Assembly (NCBI GenBank): GCA_934254815.1
Contig: CAKQME010000001.1
Location: 124,001-188,000 of the forward strand
Length of the DNA stretch: 64,000 nt
Direction of reading: 5' to 3'
From: an uncultured Clostridia bacterium
Lineage (GTDB): Bacteria > Bacillota > Clostridia > Christensenellales > Borkfalkiaceae
Both the position numbers and the translations under genes were made by a program. How positions within the stretch are numbered: position 1 is the first letter of the stretch; every line of letters begins with the position of its first letter. The notes beneath the pieces are model-generated. The model had not been told where the DNA came from, ran no database searches, and was given only the letters and a program-made list of their open reading frames with translations. Shown piece after piece: positions 1 through 7,192 of the stretch.

Positions 1-1
1 G

Positions 2-286
2 TCGTTGAAATGCGTGAAAAACGCAGTCAAGACCCTGACTAAAAATTGTATCGAGGGCATAGCGTCGAATCGAGCGCATTGCGAAGAACTGTTATATTCG
101 AGCGTAGGCACGGTGACGGCGTTGACTCCGATAATAGGTTATAAAAAGGCGGCGGACCTTGCAAAAGAAGCACTTAAACGTAACGTGAGAATCCGCGATT
201 TGGTTATAGAGAAAGGCATAATGGACGAAAAGTCGTTAGACGAGTTGCTGAATCCGTTCTCGATGACTCAACCTAGCCACAGATGA
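2..286 (+). CDS. aspA: Aspartate ammonia-lyase, C-terminal fragment (cut by window edge)
   Basis: The reading frame is open from the first bases and ends at 286, so this is the last ~94 residues of a longer protein. It matches the C-terminal domain of the fumarase/aspartase superfamily: GIASNRAHCEELLYSSVG corresponds to the segment after the catalytic core, and the end LLNPFSMTQPS resembles the Bacillus-type aspartase ending (NPYEMTHPG). The enzyme would convert aspartate to fumarate and ammonia in the cytoplasm. Fumarase class II is the main alternative, but the NPxxMT ending favours aspartase. The substrate-binding SS loop and start lie outside the window. Transcription probably ends at the hairpin inside the 3' end of the convergent araC gene (391-417). 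Confidence 0.75.
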   Translation, partial: SLKCVKNAVKTLTKNCIEGIASNRAHCEELLYSSVGTVTALTPIIGYKKAADLAKEALKRNVRIRDLVIEKGIMDEKSLDELLNPFSMTQPSHR

Positions 287-289
287 CTG

Positions 290-352
290 CGTTCGAACCC
301 GATTTTGCGTTGTGCTTTGGGATAGTTAGCAAAGCAAGACCGAATTCGAACG
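290..352. other. Nested inverted repeat between aspA and araC
   Basis: Outer arms CGTTCGAA (290-297) and TTCGAACG (345-352) are perfect complements. Inner arms TGCTTTG and CAAAGCA lie between them. No T-run follows, so it is not a classical terminator by itself; it may help terminate or stabilise the aspA transcript. Confidence 0.4.
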
Positions 353-363
353 TAATCAAGTAA

Positions 364-1245
364 TTATTCGTTTATATTTTTTCTGAATTTCAACGGGGTT
401 TTCCCCGTTGTTTTTTTAAACTGTTTACAGAAATAACTCGGCGTGTCGTAACGTAAAATTTCGGATATTTCCGCCACGCTTTTGTCCGTGCTTTTCAATA
501 GCTTTTTCGCTTCGTTTATCTTCAGTTCGTCGTAATAAGCCATTATTGTTACGCCCGTCGATTTTTTGAATTCTCTGAATAAATACGAGCGGCAATAATG
601 CGTTTTTTCGCATAATTCGTCTATTTTCAAACCTCCGTAAACCGAATTTTCCATTATCTTTTTTATTTTTGAAGTCAGTTCTTCCGCTCCGTTTTCCGCA
701 GGCAGAAACACTACGGGCGGATCGCTTTTTCTGGTGTCTCTTTCAAGCAGATAAATGAGGAACAATTCCAGCGTGTTTTTGAGTATTTGTAACCCGCCGA
801 CGGGCGCGTCGGGCAGAAGCGGCATCTTTTTTGTTTCGGGTGCGGAAGCTTTCAGGTCGAAGATTTTTCCGCTCTCGGTTAAAATTTCGAATATGTATTT
901 TTTAAGCCTTGCAGAAAGCTTTCCGACGTAATTTTCGAAATAGTTCATAGTCGCGCTTTTTGTTCCGAACGAAATTATTATCACACGCGATTGTTTTTCG
1001 CCGTCGGCAAAAAGCGCGTGTTCTACGTTAGGTTTATGAAAGAGTATTTCTCCGCTTTCCGCCTTTCGCGCGACGCCGTTCCAACTGTAAAACACGTTTC
1101 CTTTGTCGACGTAAACAAGTTCCCAGAAATCGTGACTTTCTTTCTGACTTTTAAAATCTTTTTCGAAAATAAAATCGTGTACGGTTACGATATTTTTTAC
1201 GTTTATCAAATTTTCGGCTTTGTATCTGTAATATTTCGTTCTCAT
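364..1245 (-). CDS. AraC-family transcriptional regulator with cupin-type sensor
   Basis: A 293-residue cytoplasmic DNA-binding protein. Residues ~20-110 form a cupin-like sensor domain (FWELVYVDKGN, FHKPNVEHALFADG). Residues ~190-290 carry two AraC helix-turn-helix motifs: LKIDELCEKTHYCRSYLFREFKKSTG, then VAEISEILRYDTPSYFCKQFKKTTGKTPLKFR. It is divergent from the sugar operon starting at 1387 across a ~140-bp gap holding both promoters, so local control of that operon, perhaps by a sugar or sugar phosphate, is the likely role (inference). The start is supported by a promoter whose -10 lies 6 bases before the ATG with no Shine-Dalgarno, suggesting a leaderless message. Confidence 0.85.
   Translation of the reverse strand: MRTKYYRYKAENLINVKNIVTVHDFIFEKDFKSQKESHDFWELVYVDKGNVFYSWNGVARKAESGEILFHKPNVEHALFADGEKQSRVIIISFGTKSATMNYFENYVGKLSARLKKYIFEILTESGKIFDLKASAPETKKMPLLPDAPVGGLQILKNTLELFLIYLLERDTRKSDPPVVFLPAENGAEELTSKIKKIMENSVYGGLKIDELCEKTHYCRSYLFREFKKSTGVTIMAYYDELKINEAKKLLKSTDKSVAEISEILRYDTPSYFCKQFKKTTGKTPLKFRKNINE
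391..417 (+). terminator. Intrinsic terminator for aspA, inside the araC 3' coding end
   Basis: CAACGGGG-TTTT-CCCCGTTG is a perfect 8-bp stem with a 4-base loop, followed by T7 on the plus strand. On the minus strand the same bases encode the conserved TTGKTPLKF segment of the AraC protein, so one stretch serves both genes. Confidence 0.8.
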
Positions 1246-1251
1246 AGCTTT

Positions 1252-1280
1252 ATTGTATCATATATCGGGTTAAAAAACAA
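1252..1280 (-). promoter_or_regulatory. araC promoter, leaderless-type
   Basis: On the minus strand: TTGTTT, 17-bp spacer, TACAAT, then AAAGCT and the ATG of araC. Transcription would begin at or next to the start codon. No ribosome-binding site is present. Confidence 0.6.
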
Positions 1281-1337
1281 CTTAATATATATTATTTATC
1301 TGTAGACTATATTACAATTTTTGTGTATTTTTTGACC

Positions 1338-1366
1338 TTGACACAAAAACTTAGCCGTTATATAAT
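1338..1366 (+). promoter_or_regulatory. Promoter of the sugar operon
   Basis: TTGACA, 17 bp, TATAAT: a perfect housekeeping (sigma-A) promoter. A strong Shine-Dalgarno GGAAGGAGG follows, just before the ATG at 1387. So strong a promoter next to an AraC regulator suggests repression or anti-activation rather than pure activation (inference). Confidence 0.85.
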
Positions 1367-1386
1367 AAGCTCGGAAGGAGGCTTAT

Positions 1387-2091
1387 ATGAGAATATTAGC
1401 TATAGGGGCGCACCCCGACGATATAGAAATCGCCTGCAGCGGCACGCTTGCCAAATGCGTAAAACGCGGCGATAAAGTAATAGTATGCCATGCTTCGACG
1501 GGTAATTTGGGTCACGTCGTGATTCCGCCCGACGAACTGACGATAATAAGAAAAAAAGAAGCCGAAAAAGCGGGTAGTCTTGCCGGAATAGAGGTTATAG
1601 GCGGAATGTTCAACGACCTCGACATTTATTCGGACAACAAAGAGGCGAGAGATAAAATGGTTGAAGTGATAAAGTACGCTCAACCCGATTTTATCATTAC
1701 TCACGACCCCGACGATTACATGCCCGACCATACGGCGGTGTCGAAACTCGTGTTCGACGCGAGTTTTACGGCGACTTTGCCTAATTATCACGTCGGCGGC
1801 GAAAAGGCGGCTAAGTTAGTGCCTATATATTATATGGATACTTTGGCGGGCGTAAACTTTAACCCGACGGAGTTTGTGGATATAACCGACGAAATCGACT
1901 TGAAGATAAAAATGCTCGAATGTCACGAGAGCCAGCTCGTATGGATGCGCGAACACGACGGAATAGACTTTGCGGATATGGTGCGTACTTGCAGTAAATA
2001 TCGCGGCTATCAGTGCGGAGTCGCTTATGCCGAGGGGTTCAGACAATGTCAGGTATATCTTAAAGGAACGGCGCAAAGATTGTTGCCTTAA
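1387..2091 (+). CDS. PIG-L family (LmbE-like) N-deacetylase
   Basis: 234 residues. The N-terminal AHPDDIE motif (residues ~7-13) and the later DPDDYMPDH (~107-115) are the metal-binding signatures of the PIG-L/LmbE family, zinc enzymes that remove N-acetyl groups from amino sugars or sugar conjugates. It is the first gene of a five-gene operon with a consensus promoter and strong ribosome-binding site. Next to an oxidoreductase, a GlcN6P-deaminase relative, a sugar kinase and an aldolase, it probably deacetylates an N-acetylamino-sugar intermediate. The exact substrate cannot be read from sequence. No signal peptide, so it is cytoplasmic. Confidence 0.85.
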   Translation: MRILAIGAHPDDIEIACSGTLAKCVKRGDKVIVCHASTGNLGHVVIPPDELTIIRKKEAEKAGSLAGIEVIGGMFNDLDIYSDNKEARDKMVEVIKYAQPDFIITHDPDDYMPDHTAVSKLVFDASFTATLPNYHVGGEKAAKLVPIYYMDTLAGVNFNPTEFVDITDEIDLKIKMLECHESQLVWMREHDGIDFADMVRTCSKYRGYQCGVAYAEGFRQCQVYLKGTAQRLLP

Positions 2092-2118
2092 AAATCACAA
2101 GGGAAAGGAAAAACTTAT

Positions 2119-3135
2119 ATGAAATGGTGTATAATAGGCGCGGGCGGCATAGCCGACAGAAGAACTATTCCCGCAATACTTAAAGACCCAGAAAGCGAGA
2201 TAGTAGCGGTAATGGACAGAGTGCCTGCGGTTGCCGAAAAAATAGGCGCGAAGTACGGCGTAAAGTCGTATACCGACGAAAAGAAAATGCTCGAAGAGTG
2301 CGAGTGCGACGCGGTATATATCGGTACGCCGGTTAGTTGCCATGAAGAGCAAGCTTACGCCGCTTTGGAAAAGGGCAGAAACGTGTTTATGGAAAAGCCC
2401 ATAACCATATCTTCGGTTGCGGGCGAAAAACTCGTAAAGGCGTTTAAAAAGAAAGGCAGGCAAATTACTATCGGCTATATGATGAAGTATCATAATTTGC
2501 ACGAAAAGACAAAGAAAATGCTTGCGGGCGGAAAAATTGGTCAGGTTGTGGATATACGCGCGCAATTCTCGTGCTGGTATCCCGATATTGCGGGCGCGTG
2601 GCGGCAAAAGAAATCGCTCGGCGGCGGTGGCGCGGCGATGGATCTCGGCGTACATGCGATAGAACTTATCGAATATTTGCTCGGTGAAAGAATTGCCGAA
2701 GTAAAGAGTTTTTATAATACGAGTACGTTTTCTTACGAAGTAGAGGACAGCGCGGTGATTTTGTTCCGCACCGAAAGCGGAGTAAAAGGGCATATAGACG
2801 TAAACTTTAATATTCCCGACGCGGCAAGCGAATCCAAACTCGAATTATACGGAACCGACGGTTATATTATTCTCAAAGGCACGCTCGGACAGGAAGAAAC
2901 CGGCGAAATGTCCTACCTGTACGCTCCGCAGGGCGCGTATGACGCGCAACAGTCGCGCACGGTTGCCAAGCCGCGCAAATATCGCGGAAAAGGCTCGGAT
3001 TTGTACCTTAAACAGATAGAAAACTTTATAAAAACCGTAATGTCGGGAAAAACCGAATACGAATTTGCCGACGAAGCGGTACACGTTCAGAAAGTAATTG
3101 AAAAAATATATAAAGACGACGAGAAAAAGTCGTAA
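2119..3135 (+). CDS. Gfo/Idh/MocA family NAD(P)-dependent oxidoreductase
   Basis: 338 residues. The N-terminal Rossmann fold starts with CIIGAGGIADRRTIPAI (variant GxGxxA nucleotide motif); the family EKP motif appears as FMEKPITISS (~residues 93-102). The C-terminal half has the GGGGAAMDLGVHAIELIEYLLGE segment typical of the substrate domain (GG...DLGxHxxD). Members oxidise or reduce sugars, inositols or sugar glycosides at a hydroxyl carbon. It follows the deacetylase by 27 bp with its own Shine-Dalgarno (GGGAAAGG). Likely role: redox step or epimerising oxidation in breakdown of the operon's sugar. Confidence 0.85.
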   Translation: MKWCIIGAGGIADRRTIPAILKDPESEIVAVMDRVPAVAEKIGAKYGVKSYTDEKKMLEECECDAVYIGTPVSCHEEQAYAALEKGRNVFMEKPITISSVAGEKLVKAFKKKGRQITIGYMMKYHNLHEKTKKMLAGGKIGQVVDIRAQFSCWYPDIAGAWRQKKSLGGGGAAMDLGVHAIELIEYLLGERIAEVKSFYNTSTFSYEVEDSAVILFRTESGVKGHIDVNFNIPDAASESKLELYGTDGYIILKGTLGQEETGEMSYLYAPQGAYDAQQSRTVAKPRKYRGKGSDLYLKQIENFIKTVMSGKTEYEFADEAVHVQKVIEKIYKDDEKKS

Positions 3136-3146
3136 AGGAGAACTAT

Positions 3147-4091
3147 ATGAACTTAAAATCAACCATAGAGGGCAGTTTGCTTGAAAATTTCTTCCCCAAG
3201 GGGTGGGATTTGGATAAAATCGACGCTTGTTGCGACAACGCGCCCGAAAGCATTACCGAAAGACAATCGTTTTGGAATAAAGATTTCGCGCCCGTAGAGT
3301 GCGAAAATCTTGACGAATTCAATGTGAAAATGGGGCACGAAATAGCCAACGAAATACGCAAGGCTAACGCCGAAAAGCGTAAAATAGCGTTTATTCTTCC
3401 CGTAGGACCTATGGGAATGTATAAGTGGGCGGTTTACTTTTTGAAAGAGTGGAACGAGTCCTGCGAAAACGTGTGGTGCTTTAATATGGACGAGTGGGCA
3501 GACGGCGAGGGCAACACCATTACCGGCGAAGCTTCTTTCCAGAGCGCGATGGAAAACGCGTTTTATAATCCGCTCGGCAAAAACACAGTACCCGTTTCGC
3601 ACAGAAATTTCGCGCTTAAAGATAATCTTCCCACATACCCCGAAAAGATAGCTAAACTTAAAGCGGAGGGCGCGAAACTCGTACTCGTTTATGGTATAGG
3701 CAGAATGTGCCATATAGCGTTCTGGGAACCTATGATCGGCGCGGAATTCAATTCCGACGAAGAGTGGCTTAAACAGCCGTACAGAGTGGGCGTAAAACTT
3801 CACCCGCTCACGATAGAGCAAAACGCCATAACTTCTTTCCGTAGCAGAACGACGCTCGTTCCCTGTCGCGCAAACACGATAGGACCCGCTTTGATGTTTG
3901 CGGCGGATTACGCAATCGGCGGCGCGGACGGCGCGTTGTCGCGCGGAATGCAATGGCAGGGAATGAGCCTTTGGATGACTCTCCGCTACGGTCCTACGAG
4001 ATATATAACTTCTACTTATATCCCCACGCTTGCGGGTAAACTCTTCTATCTTAAAGAACTTGCGGGTCCGCTTTGCCCCGACGCTAACTGA
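3147..4091 (+). CDS. Glucosamine-6-phosphate deaminase/isomerase-like protein (NagB fold)
   Basis: 314 residues, longer than classical NagB (~240-270). The segment CFNMDEWADGEG matches the NagB active-site region (FNMDEY), and ILPVGPMGMYKWAVYFL resembles the phosphate-binding strand-loop. Members of this longer branch sit in sugar-catabolic operons with PfkB kinases and aldolases. The likely reaction is deamination/isomerisation of an amino-sugar phosphate to a ketose phosphate plus ammonia. The ribosome-binding site AAAGGAG lies 7 bp upstream of the ATG. The next ATG follows the stop codon after one base, implying coupled translation. Substrate (gluco-, galacto- or another configuration) is unknown. 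Confidence 0.7.
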   Translation: MNLKSTIEGSLLENFFPKGWDLDKIDACCDNAPESITERQSFWNKDFAPVECENLDEFNVKMGHEIANEIRKANAEKRKIAFILPVGPMGMYKWAVYFLKEWNESCENVWCFNMDEWADGEGNTITGEASFQSAMENAFYNPLGKNTVPVSHRNFALKDNLPTYPEKIAKLKAEGAKLVLVYGIGRMCHIAFWEPMIGAEFNSDEEWLKQPYRVGVKLHPLTIEQNAITSFRSRTTLVPCRANTIGPALMFAADYAIGGADGALSRGMQWQGMSLWMTLRYGPTRYITSTYIPTLAGKLFYLKELAGPLCPDAN

Positions 4092-4092
4092 A

Positions 4093-5043
4093 ATGAGCGG
4101 TATAGCGGTTGCGGGCTCTGCGCTTGTAGACGAGATAAATATAATTAAAGAATACCCCGCTATGGGGCGATTAACGCAAGTTTACGGCGTTAATCGCTCC
4201 GTTGGCGGGCTGGTGCCTAACGTCGGAGTGGATATAAAAAGAATCAACCCCGATTTAAGCGTGTACGCTTACGGCAAAGTGGGTAAAGACGATAAAGCCG
4301 AATTCCTGCTCGATACTCTCCGAAAAAACGGCGTGAACGCCGACGGGATAAAACGAGCCGAAACACTCGGTACGAGTTTTACGCAGGTAATGAGCATAGA
4401 CGGCGGAGAACGCACGTTTTTCACTTACACGGGCGCGAGCGCGGATTTCGGTTACGACGATATAGACTTTGACGAGATAACCGCAAAGATATTTCATTTG
4501 GGATATTTTTTGCTGCTTGAAAAAGTCGATAACGGCGACGGCGTAAAGATTTTGAGGGAACTGAAAAAACGCGGAATAAAGACTTCCATAGACCTGGTGA
4601 GTTCTACCGCCGACGCCTACGAAAAAGTTTTGCCGTGCCTGCCGTTCGTCGATTATCTCATAATAAACGAACTCGAAGCCGCCGCGCTTTGTAAGTCGGA
4701 CAATACCGACGATTTACGCTTTTTAGCCGAAAAATTAAAAAATGCGGGCGTTAAAGAGAGCGTTATTATTCATAAAGAAGATAAGGCTTGTTATCTTGGC
4801 GAAAGTTACGCCGAAATAAATTCGCTTATCGTTCCCGACGAACTTTTCAAGGGAAAGACGGGCGCGGGCGACGCGTTTTGCGCGGGTTGTTTAACCGAAA
4901 TATATGCGAATTCCACGCCGCAAAAAATACTCGAAACGGGCGTAAGAGCGGCGGCGGCAAGCATAACCGCGGCGAGCGCGACGGACGGCGTAAAGACCAG
5001 AAACGAAATTTACGAGATAACGAAAAATTTCAGAAAGAGGTAA
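4093..5043 (+). CDS. PfkB-family carbohydrate kinase
   Basis: 316 residues from the ATG at 4093, chosen because it directly follows the upstream stop and begins with the family-typical strand GIAVAGSALVDEI; a longer frame would overlap the previous gene by 60 bp. RSVGGLVPNVGVDIKRI is the substrate-side signature (GG-N) and KGKTGAGDAFCAGC the ATP/anion-hole signature with the catalytic Asp in GAGD. It would phosphorylate a ketose phosphate (fructose- or tagatose-6-phosphate like) or a free sugar, feeding the aldolase encoded 3 bp downstream. Confidence 0.85.
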   Translation: MSGIAVAGSALVDEINIIKEYPAMGRLTQVYGVNRSVGGLVPNVGVDIKRINPDLSVYAYGKVGKDDKAEFLLDTLRKNGVNADGIKRAETLGTSFTQVMSIDGGERTFFTYTGASADFGYDDIDFDEITAKIFHLGYFLLLEKVDNGDGVKILRELKKRGIKTSIDLVSSTADAYEKVLPCLPFVDYLIINELEAAALCKSDNTDDLRFLAEKLKNAGVKESVIIHKEDKACYLGESYAEINSLIVPDELFKGKTGAGDAFCAGCLTEIYANSTPQKILETGVRAAAASITAASATDGVKTRNEIYEITKNFRKR

Positions 5044-5046
5044 AAT

Positions 5047-5886
5047 ATGTTAGTAAATTTAAACGAAGTTTTGAAAAAAGCGCAAAAGGAAAAATATGCG
5101 GTGGGGCTTTTCAATACCACCGATACGGATATGTTGCAGGCGGTAATAGAGGCGGCTGAAGAAAGCAATTCGCCCGTCATACTCGGCACGGCGGAAGTGT
5201 TATTGCCTTACGGCGAATTGAAACTCATCGCGCCGAGCGTTATCGCGGCGGCAAAGAGAGCGAAAGTACCCGTAGTAGTGCATTACGACCACGGTCTTAC
5301 GTTCGAAAGGTGTATAGAAGCGTTGAAACTCGGATTTTCGTCGGTAATGTTCGACGGTTCGGCTAAACCTTACGAGCAGAACATTACCGAAACGCGCGAA
5401 ATGGTAAAGATAGCGCACGCGTTCGGCGCGACGGTAGAGGGCGAAATAGGACACGTCGGAGAAGCGTCGAAAGAAGATAATCTGCTTACGGATATGTATA
5501 CCACGCCCGAAGAAGCGAAAGCCTATCTTGAGGCAACCGGCGTAGACGCTCTGGCGGTCGCGATAGGTTCTGCGCACGGAGTGTATAAAAAGAAGCCTAT
5601 GCTCAATATAGAAAGGCTTAAAGAAATCAGAAACACGGTGGACGTTCCGCTCGTATTGCACGGCGGCAGCGGCCTAAGTGACGACGACTTTAAAAACACC
5701 ATTCGCGAGGGAATAGCTAAAGTAAACATTTTTACCGATTTGTGTCTTGCGGGCGAACGCGCTTATAAAGACGGAGAAGAGAAAAAACTCGGTTATTTAG
5801 AAACGCGTAATTTAAAAGTCGAATATATAAAAGAAGCCGTAAAACATAAAATGGAGTTGTTCGGCTCTGTAAATAAAACCATATAA
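5047..5886 (+). CDS. Class II (metal-dependent) ketose-bisphosphate aldolase
   Basis: 279 residues. VVVHYDHG (~residues 77-84) is the zinc-site/catalytic motif (H-x-DH), followed by GFSSVMFDGS; EGEIGHVGE, AVAIGSAHGVYK and VLHGGSGLSDDDF are conserved blocks of fructose-1,6-/tagatose-1,6-bisphosphate aldolases. It would split a ketose 1,6-bisphosphate into dihydroxyacetone phosphate and glyceraldehyde 3-phosphate. As last gene of the operon after a PfkB kinase, it completes a route from amino sugar to triose phosphates. FBP versus tagatose-BP specificity cannot be decided. Start supported by GAAAGAGG 5-6 bp upstream. Confidence 0.85.
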   Translation: MLVNLNEVLKKAQKEKYAVGLFNTTDTDMLQAVIEAAEESNSPVILGTAEVLLPYGELKLIAPSVIAAAKRAKVPVVVHYDHGLTFERCIEALKLGFSSVMFDGSAKPYEQNITETREMVKIAHAFGATVEGEIGHVGEASKEDNLLTDMYTTPEEAKAYLEATGVDALAVAIGSAHGVYKKKPMLNIERLKEIRNTVDVPLVLHGGSGLSDDDFKNTIREGIAKVNIFTDLCLAGERAYKDGEEKKLGYLETRNLKVEYIKEAVKHKMELFGSVNKTI

Positions 5887-5917
5887 AACGTAGTAAAATA
5901 ATATATAATTAAAAATT

Positions 5918-6010
5918 TAATCACTTGTTCAACGGGCTACTTCGTACGATATTACAATGAATATACGTCATATCGGGCGTAAGCGAAATATCCCGCCGTG
6001 CAAGTGATTA
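5918..6010. repeat. Short palindromic dispersed repeat (MITE-like), copy 1
   Basis: 93 bp bounded by perfect 10-bp inverted ends TAATCACTTG and CAAGTGATTA. The right half contains GGGCGTAAGCGAAATATCCC, shared with the copies at 33549 and 58513. The terminal TA could be a TA target duplication as made by IS630/Tc1-mariner-type elements. No ORF. Confidence 0.75.
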
Positions 6011-6045
6011 TTTTTTGCTTGTTTTTACTCTTTTTTTATAAAAAA

Positions 6046-6248
6046 TCTCCTGCGAGTGCCGTTCAAAGACAAAATCAACCCGCTTGCAGCAGGTGGGTGC
6101 GGTGCGACCGCGAATCCGCTATCCCGTCATATAGGTCTGCAACTAAACACACAACCACGGGCTGTGCGTATCGCGCTCGACTTTATCCCCGCTCCCTTGT
6201 TTTGATTTGTGGATACGATAAGGTCTTTGTGGCGAACACCGCAGGATA
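6046..6248 (-). ncRNA. ssrS: Probable 6S RNA
   Basis: A ~200-nt region on the minus strand closes with the complementary ends TCCTGCG (5', plus-strand 6240-6246) and CGCAGGA (3', 6048-6054), then pairs CAAAGAC/GTCTTTG and AAATCAA/TTGATTT further in, giving a long irregular rod. The 5' side reads GTGTTCGCC and the 3' side ACGGCAC just inside the closing stem, like the ends of E. coli 6S (GATGTTCGC / CGGCATC). A T-run follows the 3' arm and a TATTATAC -10-like box lies upstream. 6S binds housekeeping RNA polymerase. The family call rests on visual matching; an unrelated structured RNA is possible. Confidence 0.6.
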
Positions 6249-6384
6249 AGCCTTGCGATAAACCGTATAATAATTTACGGTCAGTCTCTAAAGAGTTTAA
6301 CTCTCTGATAACTATGTTTTGGCATTAGTATAACAGACTTTTAAAATAATAGCAAACAAAATAAAGGCTTTTTTGCTCGAATTA

Positions 6385-6413
6385 TTGACAATCTTTGCCG
6401 TTTGGTTTACAAT
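6385..6413 (+). promoter_or_regulatory. Promoter for MBL-hydrolase/comEC
   Basis: TTGACA, 17 bp, TACAAT; 50 bp upstream of the ATG at 6464, with AAGGGATT as a weak Shine-Dalgarno. Confidence 0.8.
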
Positions 6414-6463
6414 AATATTATATTTATTACAGGGTTGATTGTCAACTTTAAGGGATTATATAT

Positions 6464-7192
6464 ATGAAAATTACGGTGTCAGGTAAATACGGACCTTTTC
6501 CCGCCGCGGGCGGGGCTACAAGTTCATATCTTTTGAGTACGGATAAAACGCTCGTCGCGTTCGAGTTTGGCGCGGGCGCGTATTCCGAAAATTCCGCAAA
6601 AATCGACGTGAATGATATCTCCGCGCTTATATTGTCGCATTTTCATTTCGACCATTGTTCCGACGTCGGAGTTTTAGGTTACGCTCTTCAAAGATTTTCT
6701 GCCGAAAATAAACGCGATAAGCCGCTCGACGTCTATTGCCCCGAAGATACTTCTCCGCTTGCCTCCGCGATAAAGAACATGCGGGCGTTTAACGTTCACA
6801 TAGTAAAATACGGAGATAAGATAAAGGTCGGTGACATTGAATTCGAATTTTACGCCGTAAATCATCCCGTGCCGTGTCTCGGTTTCGTCGCTACCGACGG
6901 TATCTCCCGCTTCGTTTACGGCGGCGATACCAACGAGTGCGAAAATTTAGATAAAATGCTGAAAAACGCAGATCTGGCGTTGCTCGACGGCGGACTTCTC
7001 GAAAGAGATTACGCCCCGAATAAACCTCATTTAAGCATTAAACGGGTTGCCGCGCACGCTAAAAAATTTAACGTAAAAACCATTGTTACGCATCTTAACC
7101 CCGAATATACGACGGAAGAAATGCAGTCCGAGGCAAACTCCGTATATGACGGCTGCGTCTTTGCCGAAGAGGGCAAGAGTTACACCGTATGA
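6464..7192 (+). CDS. MBL-fold metallohydrolase (RNase Z/PhnP-like)
   Basis: 242 residues. The metal-binding motif HFHFDH is at residues 59-64, later His/Asp ligands are AVNHPVP (~130) and VYGGDTNE (~150), and IVTHLNPEY (~215) supplies the last histidine. The overall pattern is of the RNase Z/AtsA/PhnP branch, which hydrolyses phosphodiesters or related esters. The stop overlaps the ATG of comEC by 4 bp (ATGA), so the two are co-translated. Because the downstream ComEC lacks its usual C-terminal MBL domain, this protein might work with it, though its sequence type looks like a free-standing hydrolase. Confidence 0.8.
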   Translation: MKITVSGKYGPFPAAGGATSSYLLSTDKTLVAFEFGAGAYSENSAKIDVNDISALILSHFHFDHCSDVGVLGYALQRFSAENKRDKPLDVYCPEDTSPLASAIKNMRAFNVHIVKYGDKIKVGDIEFEFYAVNHPVPCLGFVATDGISRFVYGGDTNECENLDKMLKNADLALLDGGLLERDYAPNKPHLSIKRVAAHAKKFNVKTIVTHLNPEYTTEEMQSEANSVYDGCVFAEEGKSYTV

